DNA from: Tubulanus polymorphus | Taxonomy: Eukaryota > Nemertea > Palaeonemertea > Tubulaniformes > Tubulanidae | Direction: 5' to 3' | NCBI RefSeq assembly: GCF_964204645.1 | Contig: NC_134025.1 | Location: 12,219,001 to 12,283,000 of the forward strand | DNA: 64,000 bases | Part shown: piece by piece, positions 53,985-64,000 of the stretch | Position numbering within the stretch: position 1 is the first letter of the stretch | How the letters are laid out: each line of letters starts with the position of its first letter | The notes under the pieces: model-generated | What the model was told of the DNA's origin: nothing | The model's input: only the letters and a program-made list of their open reading frames with translations | The model's database searches: none | Made by a program: the position numbers and the translations under genes

Positions 53985-54090
53985 AATATTGCTGCGCAGA
54001 AACGGGCACAGAACGAAGGTTCGTTACTGCGCTCGTTTTGGCGCGGTTTTTTTTTTCTTATTGGCCCGAATCAGCCACCATACGTGTGAC
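53985..54090. repeat. second GCGCAGAAAC block ending in a dispersed GCTGATTCGGGCC motif
   Basis: It has CTGCGCAGAAACGGGCAC and TTACTGCGCTCGTTTTGGCG, then on the minus strand TATGGTGGCTGATTCGGGCC. The latter motif also appears at ~41929, ~48023 and ~59205. It lies just beyond the stop codon of the transporter gene, probably in its 3' UTR. Confidence 0.5.
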
Positions 54091-54099
54091 ATCGCCGTG

Positions 54100-57000
54100 T
54101 TAAAGGAAATTTAATAATAAATGTGGACTTTTGTTCGGACGAGTGGATGAATACCTTTCGTCATTCCTTTGTTGTTCGCTAATTTGCAGGCAATCCTCGA
54201 TAGTCTGTGGTAAATTCCTCGCGGTTGTTTCCGGCAGTAATAACGAAAACAACCCGGCCAGATACGCCAGTGTTCCAAACGTCACCAGAGGAACGACCGG
54301 TGCGTACTTCCCCGATAATGTTGAACCCTGGAAATATATGCAACGGAAAATATACCGATCATTCCAAATGGATGAGATCATCTTTTAAAGGTAGAAAAAA
54401 GCAGGAAACCGTATCTAGACACCGTATCTAGAATATGAGGCCACACAAAGAAATATCCTAGTTTCTCTTCAGATTATTTTCTGGAAAGTGACGAGGTCGG
54501 GCGAATTTCATTTTTATTGCTTTTTTGAAATGAGAAAGTTTGAATAAAAAGTTCAACCTGAGACTTATAGAACAGACGAGGGAGGGAAGTTTTTTTTACC
54601 AATGCCAAACAAATACCAGTTGCAGGTAGAACATATGCAAAAAAAGTTTATTGTAGCTCCCCAAAACCTATAAAATCAAACTATATCGACTCATTCAATC
54701 GGAACCGAGACAATCATTTTCACTATTTTCACGCTTCCTCGAAATGAAGTAAAAGGAAACGAACCTGGCGCTGTTTTTCGTCACCAAAAATCCGAATTAC
54801 TAGTGCGTCGAGGATGAGCATATAAATGCCCGCAGAATAAAACCACTGTCGTACACTATACAGCTACGCGGGCGAGCGGGTTTTAATTTTTATTTTAAAA
54901 AAGATGATTGATGCTTTGGCGATGCGGGTGAGCGCACTTTCCTTCTTGATTTTATTAGGGACATTTTTCATGACGCGGGCGGCATTTGAATTTCTTGAGA
55001 AACTAGGGTATTTCTTTGTGTGGTTTACGCGTAGCTTTTTTCAAAACATTATGATGGTCAAATGAATGTCTTCCGGTCGTTACTGAAATATGGCGATGCC
55101 GTCATTTTGGACAATGGGAAATGTGGCACTGGATTTGAGTGTCTAAACTATTTGGAACAATCTTAGCGACAAAAAGGAGAACATGAAAAAATGACGTCGG
55201 GTAACGTAGGCCAGTACGTACAAGCTCTGCGATGTATGGACCTGAGATACTTCCGAATCTAGCAAACATGGAACAGATACCCAACGTGGCATTTCTCGCA
55301 ACAGTTGGGTAAAGCTCCCCTGTGTACAGGTAAATGATCGAATATGCTGCAGAAGTGCCGAATTTTCCCAGCGTAGCCAAGGTCGTAATCAACCAGTACA
55401 TATCTGAAAATTAGATACAGTACTAAGTTAAGTTTTAGATTCATTTTTTAGATCGTATAAAGGTGATTATCGTATAAAGATGATTAAGGTTAATCTCGCA
55501 GTTTTGCAGTTTGAAACACAATACAATATAACTTAGTATCAAACTATGAGGGGAGGGACAATTTTCATGAAAGTGTCACCGAAGACGCTGCGATGTGTTC
55601 AAAGGGGTTAGGAGAATAAGGCGCAATCCACACTCGCAATAGGATCTGCAAAAGGGTTTGATTTTTCTGTACCTGTTTGGCTGAAAATACCAATGAACAT
55701 TGTACTGAGCAAAGACGCGCCGGCCATCAGCATGCTGAAACAATGCACTTTTTTCCGTCCGAACCGGTTCAGCGTCAGAATGACGATCACGTACGCCGGT
55801 GCCTCCACAACTCCGCTTATCAAAAGGTTTATGTAAACGTTACCTTTTCTCGTCCCGGAGTTCAGCGTTAAACCATAATAAGAACCGGAAATGACGAACC
55901 TATTCGTGTAAATATTCGAACTTCATTGACTAGTGATTCAAGACATTCAACAAAAATAATGAAATCAAAACAAAATGCCTGACATAAAGCCTGTGCCCAC
56001 ACTATCCCGGTTTTCCGAAAGGGAAATATTAGGGAAATAATGGAATAATTTGACAGGAAGTATTATGACCACCGTGACACCTCCTGTTAAATATAGCAGA
56101 CATTTTGGCCAATTCCGGAAACTCTGCTAAAGAAGCTCAGTTTAACATTTTTTTCTACTTATGAAAGTTTCAATCACCAATTAAACATCAATATCGTTGT
56201 CCTAATAGCAAGTCTCTTGTGCCTGAAAATACTGGTCAGCGGCACACTTCTACTAGACTCAGCAGGTTCACGATCATTTTTGGACAGCTGGAGACACCCA
56301 TTTGGGAATGACCGGCCATTCATAACCGCCGCCCGTCGCAGAATTTCTTCCGCTTCGTCTGCTTTTCCATGCGTAATTAGCCAATGTACCGATTCAGGTA
56401 TAAACCTAGAATGTCAAACAAGACTTATTGGACAGGTATTGTAAACGAAACCTGGATTCAATAAAATTTCCCACCACCAACATTGCGAACACGCAAGATT
56501 CTCAATCATTTTTTACACCACCCCTCAAAATTGAATACACCAGACAAAGACCCTAAATTCGTGACGTTAGGTGGGTATCCTTTATGATAGAGGCAGCTAG
56601 TGCCGAGATTCAATATCTTCTTCGCGTTGTCCTCAGGTCCGTAGCCAGTCATGTCTTTCTAACAATGGAACTATTTTCATGGAAGTAGAATTTTCTGCTA
56701 TGAGGCGTCCATGCAAATGTCTGGTCCTGGACGTTCTCGCGCCGAAAAGTTTTCAAAATTGGATGCCAAGAGAAATAATTTCACAATTTCTAGCATATTA
56801 GGGGTAGAAATTGGGCTTATTTTCCCTACAATTTGGCCTCCAATCATGTAAGTTGGGAAGCGTGTGCACATTTCGAACGAAAACGAATGAAATTATCGAG
56901 CTTTATAGAGCTTGCAAAAATAGAAAAAGATGTTGATGTTTCGAAAACGCCACTTTGTTGGCGAAATATGTATTTCAAAGGTCATTGAAGACTTCTAGGT

Positions 57001-60000
57001 AAGAAGTATCTAGATATTGATTTCTTTTTAAAGATAACTGCACGTATAACAGAGGTACAAACGTTTTACTATTTTGCTCCTATCGGTCGAAATGTGAATT
57101 AATTTGATATTTCATCGATTGCAATTCCATATAAAGTACCATAGAAGTGTTCTTTTATGTAAGTACCAAGGTTCATGGAAAGGACTGCGTTCGTGCAGTA
57201 AATATTAGTTTGTATACATTGTAGGATGGAACCATCAGAGAACTGTTTTATTTTTCTAGAAATAAACTACAATAAAGTCTTCTGACGTACATCTATGATT
57301 GAAATACCAAAGCAAAGTTCTGAAATTCTTTACCAATTGCGCTATGGGGACGCCGAAAAGTGTTGGACATATATCACTGAATGAAACGACTTGATATTGC
57401 ATCATTGCCGTTTTATTGTTCTTCCTATTGTTGTATTGCTTGGAGGTACAACCAGATATCCAGAAGGGGGTACGAGGTCAAATGACAGATCATTTCAAGT
57501 ACAAAATGTTTTCATCTTTTATAGTTATGGAACTAAGGTCGAAAAACCTCTTTTTGAAATTTGGGCCCCTTGACCCTGGCCCAAACGGATGGTCTGAGAA
57601 TATTGCCACCATTGCCAAAATAAACTTCAGGTTTGTTGGCTGTAACTTTCCCGATGATGTCGAGCTGAAACCTCAAAAATTCTCAAGCATTCTCTAACAC
57701 TCAACAACCTTTGCAACATGCTAAACTTATTGGAAAATGTAAAATTTCCCCTAGCAGAAGAACATTCTAACATTTCATTTGTGACCTTGAAGGAGCTGAA
57801 TAACTCCTGGAAATTTCATGAAGAACATTTAAGAATTGGCGGAGAAATTTCGAAATTATTGCGTGGTATAAAAGAATATATACCAATGAGAGAATAACGA
57901 TAGATTTTCTACAGAAAGGAAGAGATTGTTAAGATAAATATCAACGGGACACCGTCCTAGGTATGAAGGAACTCACCATAAAAAAGGAATTAGTAATGCC
58001 GATAAACAGGAAATTGCCGTTTGCAAATGTCGCCAATGAGTAATCCCATACGCTAGGGCAGATAGGACAACGTAACCTATTGAATACACGAGACAAATTC
58101 CAATACCTGTCACTGGTCTCTTCGAAGGACCTACCAATTCCATTCCTGTTTCAGAAATGACATATCATCGATTATGATTAGATTTGCATTTTTCAATTCA
58201 GTATTGGAACGACGTTGAATAACAATGCTATGGATCTAGGATCATCTTACTATACTTTGCTTAATCTCTACATACCCAGTACAAATATCGACGAATACAT
58301 GGCGTTGTTGCCCATCGCAGTTATACCCCTCAAAACTACGAAACTATATATTTCGGGAACCCATGCGGACATCAGGCCTGCAGCGCCTTGCAGTATTAAG
58401 CCAACTAGCACCATATTTTTTCGACCAAACCTTGAACATAGATTTGATGTTATTATTAATCATCACTAATGTATGACAAAATAAGAAATTCTTTGTTAAA
58501 GCGGGCCAAATGATTTGTTTTAGTTACAGCAGACTCCGGTAAAGGTCTATCCGGTAATCCGTTCGATTCGGTAAAATGAAAATAAGATTTCCGTTTACTA
58601 CCGTCTAATATCGTCTAGTCCGGTATCGCTCTATTCGGTAATCCGCCTTATCCAGTTAAATCTTGACTTCATTTCTGTTCATTCTGCACCTAAACCGTAA
58701 CGACTCATCACATACGGACTTACTTTACGTTATTACGTATTTGTGATTTTACAATAACTATTACTGTTATTACTATTACTGCACAATCGTGCCCTAACTT
58801 GGCCATATAGTTTCCATTACGAAACTGCATCGTGAGTAAACCGAGACGAAGGAAAACGTCAGGAATCTAAAAGAACGTAAAATGCTAAAAGGAATTGTTC
58901 GGATGTTTCGGTTGTTCAACCGGTAATCGCCTAATTTAGTATAAAAATGAAGGTCCCAACTTAACTGGTTAAGGGGGAGTCTACTCTACTTATTTTGGCG
59001 TTGGCGTTGCTGTTATAGTGCCTTCATTAACATGTCTGAAATGTTAGGTTATAGCCACCATACGTTTTGATTGCCTTTAAGCTTCCATCAACGAAAGAAT
59101 GCGTACTTCATATCCAAAGCTTCGACAATCTTTAAGAACTAACATACTTCATTTTATAAGTACCTATTTTGGCACCTACTTTAATACACAGTCTCGTATG
59201 GTAGCTGATTCGGGCCATAAAAAGAAATATGAAACTCAATCTCCATCAATTATTTTTAGACAAGAAAATCCGTTTAAAACGCCTGAAACGTTGTTTTCAT
59301 ATCTTCAGCGGGTGCTAAATATTTTACCAATATTTTTCTCAAACAGATTTGGCTGCCCAAATCAACGGCAATAAACGTTCATGCCATGTATTAGTGTGGT
59401 GATAATTGAGTCTCGTATTCATATGGTCTTCATCACACACCATGTAGCCTAACTGACAATGCCTCCATATCGTAGACAGACATGGTAAGCATTGACAGCT
59501 CTGAGGTTCCTCCAGGGAAAAATTACAAAGGCCTATCAGAAGTGCAATAGGACGGGATGATGAAGGGAAGGTGCTACATTACCTGTCTGCAAGATAGCTT
59601 AATGTAAGTGAACTTATTAGGACGCCTACCATAAAACCCGTTGATGGAAGTGCCCTCAAATATTGACGGTCACAAACCAAGTTGAACTGAAAATATCATC
59701 CACAAATGAAATACATTAACAAAAATGCCACATCAAGTTGATATGGCCACACGGCTACTTATCAACTTGCCTGTTTTTTTTTCTTATTAATGTTTACCTC
59801 AGTGACCGCTGTGGGCCCGTATATAGAATTGTCATAGAGCCATTTGCGGCATTTCCTCGTATTTGTGACATTAGTGGTGTTCTTGAATTGTGTAATCTTG
59901 TTTTCAGCGTACGAGCAGTGGTTATCACAACCAGTTTCTACACACGATGACATGTTTTGAAGAGAAGGGCCGTAATAGGAATAATCTTTCGACGTCGTTG

Positions 60001-60638
60001 CGCACCTGTAATACAGAATGTTTTCTTTTACAAATAATTACGACGCAAAAAAACTGTTACTTCACTCTTGAAGAATGAAATCGATTTATACCTCTATTTT
60101 CAAGACGTGTGTATATTTCTGCAGGTCATCTCTAGACCTCAGGACCCGGTTCCAGAGTTTTGTTTGTGATAGAATGCAAATCTTATAGAGATATATTTGA
60201 AAATAACTTATGTCAACTGACAGTCACTAATAGTACTCTAACTGTGTCCTGGATTACAGGATAATCCTCCACAGGAATCGGATAATCGTAATAGAATAAT
60301 AGATGACTTTCATCATGAGTTTCACCCGATCTAATGGGCTGCTTCTCACCAGCCGATACGTGTTGCTGGGCTGAACATTTCGTTTCGTTCAAATTCCCCA
60401 GCTTTAATTTCAAGATCTTACAGGTGGACGTTATTTTACAAATTTTGATATATAACATGTTTGTGAGATGAATAATAATGTGAAAATCGATCTACCTGTA
60501 ATTCAGTGTGTACACCGTGAACACAGTCGCCATCATTTGACATGTGATCAAAATTACTGGCAACATCAACATAACGTATTGTCGAATCTGGTACTGGCCG
60601 AATTCCCCGATGCGGACGATGATTTGATCGAGATACAT
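54100..60638 (-). CDS. SLC22-type organic cation/anion transporter (9 exons, 547 aa)
   Basis: Exons in reading order: 60638-60496, 60005-59798, 59686-59583, 58430-58276, 58145-57977, 56405-56178, 55899-55673, 55403-55222, 54327-54100. All are bounded by GT-AG and join in frame to 548 codons, the usual SLC22 length. It is a twelve-helix plasma-membrane carrier of the major facilitator superfamily moving small organic ions. Seen in order: N-terminus IGEFGQYQIRQYVMLMLP with helix 1; a large Cys-rich extracellular loop (CATTSKDY to CRKWLYDNSIYGPTAVTE) with N-glycosylation sequons; NLVCDRQYLRALP; loop 2-3 signature ADRFGRK; PESVHWLITHGKADEAEEIL; YYGLTLNSG; VVEAPAYVIVILTLNRFGRK; IIYLYTGELYPTVARN; LLPETTARNLPQTIEDCLQI. 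The substrate cannot be told. An 81-codon minus-strand frame in intron 1 (60213-60458) is not needed for the reading frame. Confidence 0.92.
56406..57976. other. intron 5 of the transporter gene
   Basis: A 1.57-kb intron, the longest in the gene. No nested gene or recognisable repeat is seen. Confidence 0.6.
58528..58992. mobile_element. possible pogo/Tigger-like MITE in intron 3 of the transporter
   Basis: The left end CAGCAGACTCCGGTAA and the complement of the right end (AGAGTAGACTCCCCCTTAA) are imperfect inverted repeats. CCGGTAATCC-like words follow the left end, and ACCGGTAATCGCC lies near the right end in inverse arrangement. 'AGACTCC' ends with CGGTAATCC words recall Tc1/mariner pogo-type elements. 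The target duplication is not clear. Confidence 0.4.
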
Positions 60639-61539
60639 GTCTAAATTATTTTGCAGACGAACAGAAAATCGCAGTTTCTATCATGATATCCGTAAACACC
60701 ACCCAGTCAAGACACAGTGAACAAGAACTAGGTTAAAAGATAGACCAACTAGGAATATGAATAGTCCATGCTAGATGTTTAAAAGTTCTTGACACGCTAT
60801 CAGTTGACTGGGTAATTATTTCATGCACCGAATGCAAGGTCAAAGTACATTGCAATGACGCGTATGTACCCTATCCCTCTTGTTTCAGTGACAAGTACTA
60901 CTAAAAGACATACCCGTGAATTTTGCTTTTACTACGTACCGGCATTACTTACAGGTTAACTCCAGCTAAAGTACAAAGTACAGGCATGCTAAATGCAACA
61001 TGAATGAAATTTTAGCTTCCGATATAGTTAACTTTTTGATAACAGCAATTTAAAGGTGGGAATTTTCATTGCCCTTGATCAGTTCAATGATACGAAATAA
61101 TGTAAAACGAATTTTATTTGTACATGATTTATATTTCGTTGGATTATATACCGGTCTTTTATTGTTAGGGCCTATACCTTTTCAATGAGCCTTTTACAAC
61201 TTCCAGGCGCGAGTACCCGCTGGGTCCGCTGTGATAAAATCAAGCTGAAAATAACCACTAGCCAAGTGGACTTCATAGTTCCAATGATCTACTTAATGAT
61301 CTACTTACACGCTGGGGCCCAAGAGCTACGGGTAATTTCACTGTTGCTCCTTATCAATCGTTACAGCGCAGTGTTGATTTTTACCCCCTATTTCTTCAAT
61401 CCCTCCAATTTGATTTTTTTGAATTTCATTCATATCTTTGGATGGAGATAAATGAAGTAAATATAACAATAAAATCGGATAATTACTTTCAAATATTCGT
61501 GTATCAGACCTTGTTGAATTGGTTCCTACTATAGTATTG

Positions 61540-61770
61540 GCCGATTTTGGCCGTCGGTAAATGAGCGGTTCTCTTAATCGGTTATTGAGCGGTTTTCCGG
61601 TGGTAAATCGTCGGTAAATGAGTGATTTTGTTGTCGGAAAATTGTCGGAAAACTGTCCACCTTTCCGACAGTTAACCGACGCTTCACGGAGTCGAAGGAT
61701 CGTCGGTTATTCGTCGATAAGCGCAACCGTCATATTTCCGACAGTTTTCGACGCTCCACATCGGTGACGT
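61540..61770. repeat. block of GTCGGTAAATGAG / GTCGGAAAA repeats
   Basis: GTCGGTAAATGAGCGGTT-like text occurs twice, and GTCGGAAAATTGTCGGAAAA is followed by the opposite orientation CCGACAGTTTTCGACG and TTCCGACAGTTAACCGACG. The block is palindromic overall and more G+C rich than its surroundings, suggesting a fold-back element. Confidence 0.5.
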
Positions 61771-61849
61771 CATTAAATAGATTTCTACCGGGTAACGCTC
61801 CTTTCGCACCCGGAACTACGTTACTGCGTGGTGAACTAGGTCATCGCGT

Positions 61850-62430
61850 ATATACACACACCAGTTCGACTTAATACACGGATTTTCATTAGACACATAC
61901 GCAAGGCTCATGAGCTCGTTTTTACTGCAATAACAGCTGCTCTTCAACAGTTCAAGGCATTAATATTCAATAAATTTCTCCGCGTTTGGTAAGTACCGGC
62001 ATGAAATATTTGTTTTGTGAATGTTTCATGTCACTAGGCTATGTAAGTTTTTTTGCTGGCGGATTTTTTAGCCGTTAGCCGAGCGTACTACGTGCACGAC
62101 GTAGTCGTAGAGTTCATCAGTAGTAGGCCTAGTATAGTTTTATCGTGGTGGATCCACTACGTAAAAAATGATACTATGACCTGATGACTGGTAGATTAAA
62201 TGTATGGTGACCTCAGGCCAAGTTGACCATTTGTTGGCATGGGCATGGAATATGCTTTATTACTGCTTTGCTCAAGTACTGCTAGTCAAATAGTTTTTTT
62301 TCGAATTTTTTTTTCAATCCCCCGACACGTGTTACTCAAACTGTCAATGTATTGGAAAACCCAAAAGACGTCACTTTGTAGTGATGAGAAATGATTTGGA
62401 AATAGCTACATACACCCAGAAGCTAAAAGG
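61850..62430 (+). promoter_or_regulatory. possible promoter and first exons of a plus-strand gene
   Basis: GTATATACA at ~61849 is TATA-like. A strong donor TTTG|GTAAGT follows at ~61990 with no ORF before it, as in a non-coding first exon. A second candidate exon ends at ~62429 in AAAG|GTAAGC and could begin translation at an ATG near 62384 (MRNDLEIATYTQKLK). No downstream coding exon is recognised, so this is tentative. Confidence 0.25.
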
Positions 62431-62536
62431 TAAGCATAACTTCAATAAATATAACATTTTATATTTAATCATTCAAAAGTATAAAATTATGAATTTAATA
62501 ACGAAACAAGTATAATAGTAGGTATTTGAAATTAAT

Positions 62537-63204
62537 TTAATAATAATTTGAAATTGTTTGTAACGATAACTGTAATGCCTTTTTTTCCATCAATTCGCCA
62601 AGATTTGTCATACATTTTATAACCACCAGATAGTTTCCATCTGAATAGAAATGTGACATTTCAGTTAGGCCTATAGAGTCTTTTTTTATAAGATGTTTTG
62701 TGCAAAAATAATAAAGCTTACCTTCTTTCTGTTTTTTCAATACGCATTGCCCAATTACATTATCCTCCGGGCAAGTTATGTCGAAAGTCTTTTCTGTTGA
62801 TTGTTGTTGCTTCTTCTTTCTAAGATTATTGAAATTAGAAGAAAACGATATATCGTATATGTTCCCGGAGATGACTTTTGATGTGCATTCATCTGGGAAG
62901 ATACTTAACTCAGTGATGAATACATCTTAGTGAAATGAAATTTTTTTAAAGCCAATGCTGTTTTTTTTTTAATGATTGAAGTTCTATACAAATTTAAACT
63001 ACTGTAATGACGTAAATTATATTTTATAGCCAACATCCTTTTCTTGTAATTTGCTCTTATCTGTGTATTGTATTCAACTTAGCTTCTTCAAACCTGTACA
63101 TACCTTGCTTCTGTATCTCTTTTGTTCTTCTTATACGATTTTATTTCTTTATTGATAGTATTTAGACTCATATGAGTGCCCATTTTATTCAATTCTTCTT
63201 GTTT
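62537..63204 (-). CDS. 3' exons of an unidentified gene
   Basis: Three minus-strand exons are consistent in splice signals and phase: 63204-63104 (acceptor TACTTTGCAG, donor GTATGT), 62903-62722 (acceptor GAGTTAAG, donor GTAAGC), and 62640-62537 (acceptor TTCTATTCAG, stop TAA). The joined text reads KQEELNKMGTHMSLNTINKE, then SIFPDECTSKVISGNIYD, FDITCPEDNVIGQCVLKKQ, and finally DGNYLVVIKCMTNLGELMEK to LQTISNYY. It is Lys-rich with a helical look; I do not recognise the family. The 5' exons lie above 63204 or outside the window. Confidence 0.4.
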
Positions 63205-64000
63205 CTGCAAAGTAGAATTTCATTCTCTGCTGTAGTGAAAATAAGGATTCTTTATAAATTGCACAAGCAATTTGATAACAATGTACCATTTTCGTCGCTT
63301 TCATCAAGTTTTGTTCAATATTACACACCACTTTTACTAAATCCTAGAGATAAAAAACTACTTTCATTTTTATATTTTCATCAGTAGTAGAATGAGGATT
63401 TGAGATTAAAATTGTAATCTAACTTTTTACCCTAAATAGTTTTCTTTCTGCCGTCATTGTTGTACCTTTTTCTTTCTTTTTCTTTGTCAGCATTAATTCT
63501 CCTACAGATACGAATAGTTTATTATTAAGTTTCCAATTATTATTTATTTTCATACAACTTGAATATACTCATAGGTAAGTTATCAAATATGATGTTTCAA
63601 GGGGCCCATGGATTTAAAATGTCAGCATGACGTGATCCCGTGTGAAAATATTGATTATCTTTAACGTTAGTTATTTATGTTACAACAATCATCAACATCC
63701 TAAAACTGAATATAATGTACAAAAAATATAAAGTCATCGATAAAACGGTTTTTTAATCAATATTTGATATCTTGATTGCCATTAAAAATTCGGATTGCAA
63801 TGTTAAAGTTTGGAAATTAAGGGATTATTATGGGAACGTGACTGCCTTGTCGGCTATCTAACTAATATTTTGAAACCTGAGCTACTACTAGCTCCATCTA
63901 TCGGACTCCAATTGAAGCTGTTCATTGTTTGCAAATTTTTGAAATAACTGAAAATAATGAAACTGAAAATAATGGATAATCGAAAAACCTCAAGTTTTCA
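63205..64000. other. unassigned right edge
   Basis: AT-rich, with possible upstream exons of the unidentified minus-strand gene (a frame preceded by TTTATCTCTAG near 63347 reads DLVKVVCNIEQNLMKATKMV) but nothing certain. Confidence 0.3.

Noticed and set aside
60213-60458. Possible extra exon of the transporter
   Set aside because: The flanking exons join in frame without it and produce the normal SLC22 length; its splice signals are weak.

Overview
This is A+T-rich nuclear DNA from an animal, probably a marine invertebrate. Genes are split by short GT-AG introns. Between and inside them lies a very mixed set of transposable elements: DIRS, BEL/Pao, Ty3/gypsy, Ty1/copia, MULE-like, piggyBac-like, many small fold-back elements, tRNA-derived SINE-like pieces and (AT)n microsatellites. 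Repeats with a 5' hairpin and ~145-150 bp internal tandem units resemble elements reported from molluscs and other marine invertebrates, but the species cannot be fixed from the window.

Layout. 0-4 kb: mostly anonymous, with one weak exon and a tRNA-like SINE fragment. 4.2-8.4 kb, minus strand: an intact intronless DDE-transposase-like ORF whose acidic and zinc-ligand spacing matches that of RAG1, and just upstream a two-exon chromodomain gene. 9.4-14.8 kb: a graveyard of MULE-like, BEL/Pao and piggyBac-like fragments around a near-perfect 1,537-bp tandem duplication of a deleted DIRS element. 15.3-22.06 kb: two copies of a tandem-repeat-bearing element, with a deleted copia element lying between them and a gag-only gypsy element (LTRs, PBS, PPT and 5-bp target duplication all visible) inserted in the second.

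23.9-27.2 kb, plus strand: an adrenodoxin-type [2Fe-2S] ferredoxin gene with two alternative versions of its third-last exon; reading frame forbids using both. 30.3-49.8 kb, plus strand: a tandem array of beta-1,4-glycosyltransferase genes, three intact six-exon copies (350, 358 and 353 aa) and one pseudogene. The gate residue that is Tyr in vertebrate B4GALT1 is Ile, Ile and Val here, which predicts GalNAc rather than Gal transfer for at least two copies. 50.0-50.7 kb: a G-rich terminal-inverted-repeat element. 54.1-60.6 kb, minus strand: a complete nine-exon SLC22-type organic ion transporter (547 aa). 61.5-63.3 kb: repeat-rich DNA, a possible plus-strand first exon, and the 3' exons of an unidentified minus-strand gene.

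The host genes (ferredoxin, glycosyltransferases, transporter) have no evident joint function; the glycosyltransferases are a lineage-specific tandem expansion. All exon joins were inferred by eye from splice signals, phase and family similarity. No database search was run.
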